Of a DNA stretch of 64,000 nt, positions 1 through 7,608 are shown piece after piece (positions within the stretch are counted from its first letter, which is position 1; the number at the start of each line of letters is the position of its first letter). The notes under the pieces were generated by a model. It was given only the letters and a program-made list of their open reading frames with translations. It was not told where the DNA came from and ran no database searches. This stretch comes from RCC90-49c sp051016155. Its GTDB lineage: Bacteria > Bacteroidota > Bacteroidia > Cytophagales > Amoebophilaceae. The DNA lies in NCBI GenBank assembly GCA_051016155.1, contig CP136537.1, positions 434,001 through 498,000 on the forward strand, read 5' to 3'. A program made the position numbers and the translations under genes.

Positions 1-120
1 GATCGGTTGATTTGCCAATTTTGTGATCGGTTGATTTGCCAATTTTATGATTGGATGATTTGCCGATTTTGTGATCGGTTGATTTGCCAATTTTGTGATC
101 GGGTGATTTGCCGATTTTGT
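1..120. repeat. Five tandem copies of a 24-bp repeat
   Basis: Five back-to-back 24-bp units begin at 1, 25, 49, 73 and 97. Each is close to GATCGGTTGATTTGCC followed by RATTTTRT, and units differ at only a few positions. Each unit is itself three 8-mers of the TGATTTNN type. The array may continue to the left of the window. It runs directly into the right half of the MITE-like repeat at 121-203, so it looks like an expansion of that element's internal octamers. Confidence 0.9.
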
Positions 121-203
121 GGCTTTAAGGTGACTCTTGGGCTTGGAAAGACCTATTTTTAGAGGGCTGGTAGGACATTAGGTGTACCTTGAAACAGGCT
201 CGA
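121..203 (+). repeat. Right half of MITE-like repeat (family M1)
   Basis: The segment matches the right half of other copies in the window: a GGGCTTGGAAAGACCTATTTTT block, then GGTAGGACATTAGGTG, ending in an imperfect GAAACAGGCTC terminus. The left half is replaced by the 24-bp tandem array. Confidence 0.6.
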
Positions 204-217
204 TTGATAAATAGCTC

Positions 218-425
218 AATGACAAATGCCATAATGAACAAATAATCCAATAATCAAATAGCCCAATAAAAAAATAGTCTAATAAAGCAATAAACAAATA
301 ATCTAATAATCAAATAGCTCAATAAACAAATAGTCTAATAAGGCAATAAACAAATAATCAAATAGCCCAATAAACAAATAGTCTAATAAGGCAATAAACA
401 AATAATCAAATAGCCCAATAAAAAA
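218..425 (+). repeat. Octamer array abutting a start codon
   Basis: A/T-rich 8-bp units of the type CAAATARY/CTAATAAK fill about 200 bp and run right up to the ATG at 426. Near-identical 48-bp blocks (six octamers) start at 311, 359 and (partial) 407. An earlier block starts at 255, that is 56 bp (seven octamers) before the one at 311. Copy number therefore changes in steps of 8 bp. The leader probably contains the promoter and translation start region of the downstream gene, but no clear consensus is visible. Confidence 0.75.
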
Positions 426-2165
426 ATGACCGTACGTCGTTCTTACCTTACTCTTTCTTTACTGCTACTATTCCACACATTGTCAGCCCATACTGACAAG
501 GCGCTACTGAGGCGTTATAAAGCAGCTAAAAAATACTACACTACTGCCAATTATGAAGCCGCCAAGGCTATCCTAGCTCCTCTCACAGACCTAGCCCAAA
601 AGAATGACATTACTCCCTATGCCCTTTTCTACTATGCTTTGTCTGCTTATCACAACGAGGAGGCTGCACTGGCAGAAAACATTTTGATGACGCTAGCAGC
701 AGAGTTTCCTGGCTGGGAGCAGCAAGATGAAGTGTGGTATTGGCTAGGTCAGCTCAGGTGTGAGGCAAAAGACCATAGCGCTGGGCTGGCCTATCTAGCA
801 AAGATTTCAGATCAGTCGCTTGAAAAGTCTGTAGAACAGATGAAGGGGCATTTTTTACAACAACTAGACGACCTAGAGGCACTGCAGACACTCCATAGGC
901 AATATCCCGAGGACAGCGTGGTGGCCAAGGCGCTGCTGGACCTGATGACTCGTCAGCCCTTCATCAAGCGCGACCTTGCCTTGATGCATACACTGACCCG
1001 CGATTTTGACCTGACGGTAATGGATCATGATCCTCTCCAAAACGTGGCTTCTCTGAAGAAAAACAGCTACAACGTGGCTGTCTTTTTTCCTTTTTTTGTA
1101 GATGAGGTAGACTACGAAGAGGAGGAGAGCAGCAATGCATTTGTCATAGCGCTTTATCAGGGCATCAAAATGGCTGTGGCAGCACTGGCTGACCAAGGCG
1201 TTAACATTAATCTATTTGCCTATGACACTAAGAAGGACCCTGAAACAACCGCTGCCTTACTGGAACAAGAAGAGCTCAAAGGAATGGATCTGATCATCGG
1301 CCCTTTATATGCTGCCACGATTCCGCTAGTAGCTGAATTTGCCCAGGCGCACCAAATCAATGTGTTCAATCCGCTTTCCGAAAATGCCGATGTGGTGAGA
1401 GAGAATCCTTTTGTCTTCTTGTTTCAATCGAGCTTAGAGACACAAGCTAGAAAAGCAGCTGAGTTTACATTACAGCACGTTGAGGAGGATAGTCGTGTGG
1501 GCATTATTTATGGCACTTCCTCTAAGGACTTTATCAGAGCGCATGCTTATAAGCAATACATCGAGCACAGCACTGGCCAGGAGGTGGCCATGATGCTGGC
1601 CCTGGCCCCAGAGGATGCTTCAAGCCTCTTGAGCACACTTAATGAAGCAAAAAGGGCTGATCAAAACGAAGAGGAAGAGGCGCCTATGCTTAATTTAGAT
1701 CATCTGACACACCTTTATCTAGCCTCCGAAGATGAGCTGACAGTTGCCAGTGTGCTCAGTGCTGTAGCCATCACTAGGCTCAAGCCCTACATCATTGGTC
1801 ATGAAGCATGGCTCCAGCAAAGCTTACTTACTGTTGATCAGCTACAACAACTTCGCCTGTATCTTCTAGCGCCTCACCATGTGGACTACACAAAGGAAAG
1901 TATCCATGCGTTCAGAAGTAGCTTTTATGACCAATCTGCACAGTATCCTACTCATTATGCCTGTGTAGGCTATGAAATGATGTTATTTCTGGGGCAAATG
2001 CTGGGCCAGCATGGGGTTTATTTTCAAAAACATTGGGAACAACAGTTTGCTCCAGGCACTCTTTTCCAGGGAGTAAGCTATGGAAGGCATCATGACAACC
2101 AGTATGTACCCATTATTCAGCTTCGAGGCGACACACTGGAGGTTTGCAATCCGGCCTGTGAATGA
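426..2165 (+). CDS. Secreted TPR plus periplasmic-binding-fold protein
   Basis: A 579-residue protein with an N-terminal signal peptide (about residues 1-21, hydrophobic core LTLSLLLLFHTLSA). Residues about 28-190 look like helical TPR-type repeats (pattern YYTTANYEAAKAIL, YWLGQLR). From about residue 215 (NSYNVAVFFPFF) to the C-terminus it resembles a type I periplasmic binding protein of the LivK/LppC-like class, with DLIIGPLYAATIPLV typical of that fold. No permease or ATPase lies nearby, so a role as a transport receptor is unsupported; an envelope or cell-wall role like that of LpoA/LppC proteins is an alternative. The ATG directly follows an 8-bp repeat array. Confidence 0.7.
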   Translation: MTVRRSYLTLSLLLLFHTLSAHTDKALLRRYKAAKKYYTTANYEAAKAILAPLTDLAQKNDITPYALFYYALSAYHNEEAALAENILMTLAAEFPGWEQQDEVWYWLGQLRCEAKDHSAGLAYLAKISDQSLEKSVEQMKGHFLQQLDDLEALQTLHRQYPEDSVVAKALLDLMTRQPFIKRDLALMHTLTRDFDLTVMDHDPLQNVASLKKNSYNVAVFFPFFVDEVDYEEEESSNAFVIALYQGIKMAVAALADQGVNINLFAYDTKKDPETTAALLEQEELKGMDLIIGPLYAATIPLVAEFAQAHQINVFNPLSENADVVRENPFVFLFQSSLETQARKAAEFTLQHVEEDSRVGIIYGTSSKDFIRAHAYKQYIEHSTGQEVAMMLALAPEDASSLLSTLNEAKRADQNEEEEAPMLNLDHLTHLYLASEDELTVASVLSAVAITRLKPYIIGHEAWLQQSLLTVDQLQQLRLYLLAPHHVDYTKESIHAFRSSFYDQSAQYPTHYACVGYEMMLFLGQMLGQHGVYFQKHWEQQFAPGTLFQGVSYGRHHDNQYVPIIQLRGDTLEVCNPACE

Positions 2166-2265
2166 TGCGTGTGTTCAAAGCCATGGCATTGGTACGCTAG
2201 CGCAGTGGCGTGCAGCGCAGTACTTGACAGTGTTTTTCTTCATGAACCTATAAAAAACTACCCTC

Positions 2266-3144
2266 ATGCTTCAATCTATGACTGGCTATGGCCAGGCAGC
2301 CCATGAAGACGACCAGCGGCGCATCAGCGTAGAGGTCAAGTCGATCAATGCCAAGCAGGCTGACGTCAGCTTGCGGCTTCCGAGTCTGTTTTCAGCCCAA
2401 GAGCCAGCCTGGCGCAACTGGGTCATTGCGCAGCTAGGCCGGGGTAAAATTACGCTAACGGTGAGCTACACGCAGAAGGAAACAACGATTCCTTCTACTC
2501 AAATCAACCAGCCGCTTTTTAAGGCTTATTACAAGCGCCTACAGATGTTGGCTGAAGAGGTAGGGGCCTCTACTCAGGGGCTTTTTCAGTTGGCTCTGCA
2601 TGGTCCCGAAGTCGTTACTAAGGCCGAACAGGACAATGCCCGTGAGGAAGATGAAAAATGGGTAGCACAAGTGATTCAAACGGCCCTTCAGCAGTGTACT
2701 CAGAGCAGGAGCACAGAAGGAGCTGCTTTGACCCTGCAGCTCACGGCTTCATTACAACAGATTAGCCAAGGCTTGGCTGCTGTAGAGCGCCTAGCGCCCC
2801 AAAGAGTCAAGACCATCAGGGCACGGCTGGAAATAGGCCTTTTGGAGGCAGTAGCTGCCCAGGCGGTGGACCAAAACCGACTGGAACAGGAGCTGATCTA
2901 TTACATAGAGCGGCTGGACATTGCGGAAGAAACCGTGCGCTTGGCCCAGCACCTCGCCTATTTCAAAGAAGTGATGGCCAGTGACCGAGCAGCCGGTAAA
3001 AAGCTAGGCTTCATTGCGCAAGAAATAGGACGAGAGATCAATACCATAGGCGCTAAAGCCAATGATGTAGCTATTCAGAAAGAAGTGATTCTGATGAAAG
3101 ATGAGCTAGAAAAGATCAAAGAGCAGCTGCATAACATTTTGTAG
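2266..3144 (+). CDS. yicC: YicC/YloC-family endoribonuclease
   Basis: A 292-residue protein starting with the family hallmark SMTGYGQA near residue 4. The C-terminal family block (residues about 235-292) includes DRAAGKKLGFIAQEIGREIN and NTIGAKANDVAIQKEVI, typical of the DUF1732 part. YicC proteins are conserved hexameric endoribonucleases. Length is normal for the family. In many bacteria yicC precedes gmk, but no gmk follows here; instead a repeat-rich region begins. The start MLQSMTGYG is the usual one for the family. Confidence 0.93.
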   Translation: MLQSMTGYGQAAHEDDQRRISVEVKSINAKQADVSLRLPSLFSAQEPAWRNWVIAQLGRGKITLTVSYTQKETTIPSTQINQPLFKAYYKRLQMLAEEVGASTQGLFQLALHGPEVVTKAEQDNAREEDEKWVAQVIQTALQQCTQSRSTEGAALTLQLTASLQQISQGLAAVERLAPQRVKTIRARLEIGLLEAVAAQAVDQNRLEQELIYYIERLDIAEETVRLAQHLAYFKEVMASDRAAGKKLGFIAQEIGREINTIGAKANDVAIQKEVILMKDELEKIKEQLHNIL

Positions 3145-3237
3145 AGTCGCTCAAAGCTGGTTGGGGGTAGCGTTCATCTTTGAAAACAGTGGGCGAGCCC
3201 ACTGGTCCTAAATATATTCTTCTGTATCAGTCAACTC

Positions 3238-3379
3238 GAGGCCATTGCATTATTAAGTGATTTAAAAAACCTTTCTGGTCCCCAAGAACGTCTATTTTAA
3301 AAGTCTAAAGTCGTAGCTAAGCCTGTTTTGCAACAGTCTCAGAATTAGTAGGACATTAGCTACATTTCGCAACAGTCTC
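3238..3379 (+). repeat. MITE-like repeat M1 with duplicated right end
   Basis: The left terminus is GAGGCCATTGCATTATTAAG. The right terminus TGCAACAGTCTC occurs at 3329-3340 and a second, slightly diverged one (CGCAACAGTCTC) ends at 3379. The inner part shares CCCCAAGAACGTCTATTTT with the copy at 42190. It contains no ORF. Confidence 0.7.
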
Positions 3380-3384
3380 AGAGG

Positions 3385-3548
3385 GCTGAAAACGATCAAG
3401 TAATCAGCAACTCACCCAGTCGGCAAATCACTCAATCAGCAACTTACCCAATCAGTAAATCAGTAAATCACAAAATCAGCAACTCACCCAGTCAGTAAAT
3501 CGTCCGATCAACCATTCACTCAATCAGCGAATCAGCAGCTCACTCAAT
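3385..3548. repeat. Array of degenerate octamers
   Basis: A run of 8-bp-like units such as AATCAGCAACTCACCCAGTC and AATCACTCAATCAGC covers about 160 bp, on the opposite strand sense to the units at position 1. No coding signal is seen. Confidence 0.65.
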
Positions 3549-3551
3549 TAG

Positions 3552-3710
3552 GCTGTGTCGTCATTTAGATAGCTGTTACGCCAATTTAGAGCCTACAGAT
3601 CTGTTGAATAATTGATAGGCTACTTATATGGATATCTATGCGCCCACTCCTTCATCCCCTCCTCTCCAAAGGGGCTTTTTTCTTGCTCAATGATTAATTG
3701 ACGACACGAC
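3552..3710. mobile_element. 159-bp non-autonomous element related to the IS5-type transposon
   Basis: The terminal inverted repeats are GCTGTGTCGTCA (3552-3563) and TGACGACACGAC (3699-3710). They are flanked by TTAG (3548-3551) and CTAG (3711-3714), fitting a YTAR target. The core GTGTCGTCA matches the ends of the IS5-family element at 26020-26861. The interior holds no transposase, so this is a MITE probably mobilised by that transposase. A small GC hairpin (CCCCT/AGGGG) with a T run lies at 3656-3681. Confidence 0.7.
3656..3681 (+). terminator. Possible weak terminator inside the small element
   Basis: A stem CCCCT (3656-3660) pairs with AGGGG (3670-3674) and is followed by CTTTTTT. The stem is short, and it could simply belong to the mobile element. 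Confidence 0.3.
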
Positions 3711-4658
3711 CTAGTTGAATTTGTTATACCAGTCTATCATTTGTTGAGGGTTTTCTGAAAAGTAGGTATATCCTTTAAATCGTTGTGTGGTTCCTTCTAT
3801 CCAGTAAAGTTTTTTATCACCCACGGGAATAGCATCATAAATTGCTTGTACATCTTTCTCTGCGAAGGTAAAAGAATCTTTTCTGACCTGAGCAACGAAT
3901 GTTGGAACATTAACGAATTGGGCGTCTTCGATTGGAGATGCATCTTTAATTCTAAAACCGAAGAGTTCACTGTAATATTTCTCAAAAGCTTCATAACCTT
4001 TTTTACCTAACCTCATATTCTTACACAATCTTCTCACTAAGGCATCTCCAGAGATAGGTTGAAGTAGCATCATAGATTTTACACCTTCAAAGAAGTCTGG
4101 TCTCTTACGCATGGCGACCAGTGTAGAATTGCCCCCTAAACACATACTGTGAAGATGAATGTCCATCTCCTTCGTATCTGGTCTTGATTTGATGTAATTC
4201 ATAGATCCAATGACATCTTTATATTCGAAGAATTTAGGATTGTAAGCGCCATTTTGCCCTGGTGTGCTCATTCCATGACCTCTGAGATCGTATGTAAACA
4301 CATTATACCCTGCATCAGTAAGTGCTTTATATTTTGGTAAAAAGTTAACTTCAAAACCTCCTGCTCCTTTCCAAGGCTTAATATGTCCCGCATATCCATA
4401 TCTATTGCCCGGAGAAAAGTGATTGCAAATCACAACCTTGTTGGAATCTTTTTTAGATGGAATATACCATCCCTCTAATGGAAGTCCATCTTCTGATGCA
4501 AAGGATACGTCTTCATAATCCATATTATATTCATCAGGTCTTCTTAATACTGGCGATCTTTTTGATTCTCCTACTGCGGGAACAATTCTTTTCATTAACA
4601 TTCTAGCTATCATAACCTTGTATTTTGATTTGTTTGATAAAACAAAGTTAGAATCCAT
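3711..4658 (-). CDS. Alpha/beta hydrolase with cysteine in the nucleophile elbow
   Basis: A 315-residue alpha/beta-hydrolase-fold protein. Landmarks are KVVICNHFSPGN (residues about 74-85, oxyanion strand), YNVFTYDLRGHG (118-129) and LHSMCLGGNST (169-179), the nucleophile elbow. The elbow reads S-M-C-L-G, so Cys173 sits where serine is usual; dienelactone hydrolases have a comparable C-L-G-G. No classical C-terminal catalytic histidine is evident; the end reads GTTQRFKGY. The gene is clearly more AT-rich than its neighbours and lies between a MITE and an IS200 element, suggesting acquisition by transfer. Its stop codon TAG lies in the CTAG flank of the mobile element at 3552-3710. Confidence 0.75.
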   Translation of the reverse strand: MDSNFVLSNKSKYKVMIARMLMKRIVPAVGESKRSPVLRRPDEYNMDYEDVSFASEDGLPLEGWYIPSKKDSNKVVICNHFSPGNRYGYAGHIKPWKGAGGFEVNFLPKYKALTDAGYNVFTYDLRGHGMSTPGQNGAYNPKFFEYKDVIGSMNYIKSRPDTKEMDIHLHSMCLGGNSTLVAMRKRPDFFEGVKSMMLLQPISGDALVRRLCKNMRLGKKGYEAFEKYYSELFGFRIKDASPIEDAQFVNVPTFVAQVRKDSFTFAEKDVQAIYDAIPVGDKKLYWIEGTTQRFKGYTYFSENPQQMIDWYNKFN

Positions 4659-4710
4659 CTATATGCTTAGCTTATCAATTTTTCTACATGATCTCTTTAA
4701 CAACTGAAAA

Positions 4711-5270
4711 TACTATGCACTGAAAGTGCATAGGTTCTTTTAAAAGGATAAGATTGAAAATCTTAATCTAATATAAAGTTCTCAAGGGAGACATTGGACG
4801 GTCCACTGTGATGATTTAGATACAATTCTGCCATTTCATCTGTTATGTTACCTGTGCTCCAGACCCCATCACCTATTGACCAGAAATGTTTGCCCCAATA
4901 GCTCTTCTTCAATGCGGAAAACTCCTCCTGAAGTCTTCGCGATGTACGACCTTTCAGGCGTTTTACCAACTCACTGATCGATTGAGAAGGAGAATATTCG
5001 ATATGCAGATGTACATGATCTTTACTTATAACTCCTTTCAAAATCTTTACGTCTTCTGCATCACAGATCTGCTGAATCAGATCACGACATCTAGTTTGAA
5101 CATCTCCCTTGAGAACATGATAACGGTATTTAGTAACCCAGACTATATGGGCTGTCAACCAGGAGATTGTGTGGCTACTACGTCTTGATTCCTTACTCAT
5201 CATCCAAATCTAGCATGCAGAGGAAGTGTGTAGCAACTGGAAGTCTTGCACTGAAAGTGCATAGTTTTGT
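4711..5270 (-). mobile_element. IS200/IS605-type insertion sequence
   Basis: A single transposase gene lies between two subterminal hairpins. These are CTATGCAC-TGAAA-GTGCATAG (4713-4733) and TGCAC-TGAAA-GTGCA (5247-5261). Palindromes in place of inverted terminal repeats are the hallmark of this class. Exact ends are not defined. Confidence 0.75.
4763..5203 (-). CDS. tnpA: IS200/IS605 TnpA transposase (Y1 HUH)
   Basis: A 146-residue Y1 transposase. Residues about 18-30 read TAHIVWVTKYRYH, the typical start of the family. The HUH motif is in KDHVHLHIEYSP (about 61-72), and the catalytic tyrosine is in ITDEMAELYLNHH (about 120-132). It acts on single-stranded DNA with peel-and-paste chemistry. 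Length is normal and the gene looks intact. It is about half identical to the copy at 16949 and has no tnpB partner. Confidence 0.92.
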   Translation of the reverse strand: MMSKESRRSSHTISWLTAHIVWVTKYRYHVLKGDVQTRCRDLIQQICDAEDVKILKGVISKDHVHLHIEYSPSQSISELVKRLKGRTSRRLQEEFSALKKSYWGKHFWSIGDGVWSTGNITDEMAELYLNHHSGPSNVSLENFILD

Positions 5271-5330
5271 ACTAGCGACTGAGACCAATAAAAAGGACTC
5301 CAACTAGGAAATGTAAGAAGTTCTGCTATG

Positions 5331-5405
5331 TGGGCGATACTGGACTCGAACCAGCGACCTCCCCGATGTCAACGGGACGCTCTGAACCAACTGAGCTAAT
5401 CACCC
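5331..5405 (-). tRNA. tRNA-Val(GAC)
   Basis: The complement folds as a full cloverleaf: acceptor GGGTGAT/ATCGCCC, D-arm GCTC...GAGC, anticodon loop TTGACAT (anticodon GAC), T-arm GCTGGTTCGAGTCCAGT, and discriminator A. CCA is not encoded. Confidence 0.93.
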
Positions 5406-5410
5406 GAGTG

Positions 5411-5520
5411 TGGAGTTATTTGTTTATTGAGTTATTAGATTATTTGATCATTTTTTTATTGAATGGTTAGCTCATTTGTTTGTTAAGGCATTTGATTATT
5501 GAGTGATTGAATCATTGATA
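5411..5520. repeat. Octamer-type A/T-rich repeat
   Basis: Units such as TTATTTGTTTATTGAG and TTGATTATTGAGTGATTG resemble the leader octamers in reverse sense. They lie between tRNA-Val and the 3' end of the M42 peptidase gene. Confidence 0.5.
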
Positions 5521-6578
5521 GTTAGTCCCTGGTCATGTTGCCACTCGTGCGTATCGATACCCTCTAGAGCTACCTGCAGCAGCTGAATGGCCGCTTTTAC
5601 ATCTTTTTGGTGGACCATCTCTACGGCTTGGTGGGCATAGCGGATAGGAATCGTAATGGCTCCTGCAATGGCGCCATCTTGGCCCATGCGTTGTATCGGG
5701 GCTGTATCTGTACCACCCACTGCTTTGAGGTCTGCCTGCCAAGAAATATTATGCGCTGTTGCCTTGGTTTGTAAGAAATTGACCATGCGGTAATCACAAA
5801 TCGTACGTGAATCCATGACCTTGATGCCTGCTCCTTGGCCTAAAAAGTTCACTCTTTCGTGAGGCGCTACCGTAGGCATGTCTGAGGAGGTCGTAGTGTC
5901 CAGAGCCAGTCCCCACTTGGGATTAATGTGGTGCGCAGCTACGCTGGCACCGCGCAGCCCTACCTCTTCTTGCACGGTGAAGACTGCGTATACGTCGTAG
6001 GGAACAGTCTGGAGGGCACGCAGCGCTTCAATGAGTACAAACACACCGGTTCGGTTATCTAGGGACTTGCCATTAAGACAATCCCCCATCTCAATCAGTG
6101 CCCTTTCTCTGGTGACAGGATCACCCACCGCTACGTATTGGATGACTTCTTCATGAGGCATGCCCAGATCGATGAAGTAATCGTCGAGCTTAGGTGCTTT
6201 TTTTCGCTCCTCTTCGGGCATAAAGTGGACTGCCTTGGTGCCCATGGCCCCTACAAGGTCTTTCTTGCCGTGGACAATCACCCGCTGCGCTGTGAGTGTT
6301 TTAGGATCAAAGCCTCCCAAAGTATGGAAGCGTAGATACCCTCCCTCATCAATGTGGCGCACGATCATGCCTAGCTCGTCCATGTGGGCAGCTACCATCA
6401 CCCGCTTGTCAGGGACCTGCTGGCGCCCGCGCCTGATGGCAATGATATTGCCTATGTTATCTACCTCCAGATGGTCGACCAAGGGCTTCACTTCGTCGAT
6501 GACGAGTTGCCGAATGCGGTGCTCAAAGCCAGGCGGGCCTGGAGCTTCGCAAATGCTTTTGAATAGAGAGAGATTCAC
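5496..6578 (-). CDS. M42-family glutamyl/leucyl aminopeptidase
   Basis: A zinc (or cobalt) metallo-aminopeptidase, about 360 residues from the chosen start. Metal-site motifs are VAAHMDELGM, DNRTGVF, TVQEEVGLRG, ALDTTTSSDMP and a late H in IRYAHQAVEMVH. I place the start at the GTG at 6578 (product begins MNLSLFKSICEAPGPPGFEH), which matches the family's usual N-terminus. The open frame continues upstream to 6680, but that extra part is only translated octamer repeat (SPSEFNHSISKSPN). The family forms large cytosolic dodecamers that trim peptides. Confidence 0.92.
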   Translation of the reverse strand: MNLSLFKSICEAPGPPGFEHRIRQLVIDEVKPLVDHLEVDNIGNIIAIRRGRQQVPDKRVMVAAHMDELGMIVRHIDEGGYLRFHTLGGFDPKTLTAQRVIVHGKKDLVGAMGTKAVHFMPEEERKKAPKLDDYFIDLGMPHEEVIQYVAVGDPVTRERALIEMGDCLNGKSLDNRTGVFVLIEALRALQTVPYDVYAVFTVQEEVGLRGASVAAHHINPKWGLALDTTTSSDMPTVAPHERVNFLGQGAGIKVMDSRTICDYRMVNFLQTKATAHNISWQADLKAVGGTDTAPIQRMGQDGAIAGAITIPIRYAHQAVEMVHQKDVKAAIQLLQVALEGIDTHEWQHDQGLTINDSITQ

Positions 6579-6660
6579 TGGGTGATTGGGTGATTTGCTG
6601 ATTGAGTGATTGAATTCACTGGGTGATTGGGTGATTGACTTATTGGTTGACCATTTGCTA
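6579..6660. repeat. Octamer array upstream of the M42 peptidase
   Basis: Repeats of GGTGATTG, GGTGATTTG and CTGATTGAGTGATTG units lie directly 5' of the GTG start of the peptidase (minus strand). Confidence 0.65.
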
Positions 6661-6700
6661 CCAACCTTTGTATGCACCAATGATTAACAATCTAGACTTG

Positions 6701-6784
6701 TGCGCAAGGGGGGAGTCGAACCCCCACGCTCCGAAGAGCACCACCCCCTCAAGATGGCGTGTCTACCAATTCCACCACATGCGC
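6701..6784 (-). tRNA. tRNA-Leu(GAG)
   Basis: Class II tRNA. The complement starts GCGCATGTGGTGG and has a GGTAGACACGC D-loop typical of leucine tRNAs, anticodon loop TTGAGGG (GAG), a variable arm with the GCTCTTCGGAGC hairpin, T-loop TTCGACT and discriminator A. One T-T mismatch is seen in the acceptor stem. Confidence 0.93.
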
Positions 6785-6882
6785 AGTACAAGACACAAAA
6801 ATACAAGCAGTCAGGGAAGTTCCAAGGAAGGAGAAGAACGTAAAGGCGATCCAGTGCTAACTGCAGTGTTATTACTAAGTAC

Positions 6883-7608
6883 TTACTTTTGTCCTTCTAA
6901 AGCTATTCGGGCTGCTTCCTGCTCTGCTTGTTTCTTGCTTCCCCCCTGTCCTTGGCCAGCTACCTGCCCTTCGATGACCACGTGGGCTGTGAACTCTTTG
7001 TAGTGACCTATCCGCTTTTCATCTATAATTTCAAACAGTAGCTGTTGACGGTTTTTGCTGGCCCACGTGACTAGCTGACTTTTGTAGTTCGTATCGTTTT
7101 GGATCAGCTCTTCCAGGTCAATGTGTAGTTTGAGCAAACGCTCGATGACAAAGCGATTACAGCGTCGGTAGCCTTGGTCTAGATACACAGCGCCGATCAA
7201 GGCCTCTAAAGCATTGCCATAGATGTACTTGAACCCTCCCCTGCGTGTGGCATGCTTATCATAGTTTAGCAACGCATCAATCCCAATCTTTTTAGCCAGA
7301 ATGCCTAGTGACTCTCTGTTTTCAATCCGTGCTCTGATTTCAGTAAGGAAGCCCTCTTCTTTGAGAGGATATTTTTTGAATAGATACTCTCCAATGATTA
7401 GCGACAGGACGGCATCACCCAAAAACTCTAGTCTTTCATTGGAATGGACATCATTCTGCACTGAACTGTGGCGCAAGGCCTGTTGATAGAGCGTAAGGTT
7501 GCTGGGCTTGAGTTGCGTAATGGCATAGATAGCGTTTCTGAGCTGTCGGTCTTGAGCACTGTCAAAGGTAAAGAGCTGTCGCAACGAAAAAACCACTATG
7601 CTTCCCAC
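6883..7608 (-). CDS. rnc: Ribonuclease III
   Basis: A 241-residue double-strand-specific RNase. The signature NERLEFLGDAVLSL (residues about 57-70) carries the catalytic acidic residues, and GNALEALIGAVYLDQGY (about 130-146) is the second catalytic box. A C-terminal double-stranded RNA binding domain runs from NYKSQLVTWA to GSKKQAEQEAARIAL. The start is a GTG. The gene overlaps the 3' end of fabF by 13 bp, which suggests translational coupling in the acpP-fabF-rnc operon found across Bacteroidota and other bacteria. It processes rRNA and structured mRNAs. Confidence 0.95.
   Translation of the reverse strand: MGSIVVFSLRQLFTFDSAQDRQLRNAIYAITQLKPSNLTLYQQALRHSSVQNDVHSNERLEFLGDAVLSLIIGEYLFKKYPLKEEGFLTEIRARIENRESLGILAKKIGIDALLNYDKHATRRGGFKYIYGNALEALIGAVYLDQGYRRCNRFVIERLLKLHIDLEELIQNDTNYKSQLVTWASKNRQQLLFEIIDEKRIGHYKEFTAHVVIEGQVAGQGQGGSKKQAEQEAARIALEGQK

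Noticed and set aside
1..120. CRISPR array
   Set aside because: The 24-bp units are directly adjacent with no spacers, and no cas gene is present.
6579..6680. N-terminal extension of the M42 peptidase
   Set aside because: The residues are translated octamer repeat and M42 proteins normally begin at the GTG at 6578.
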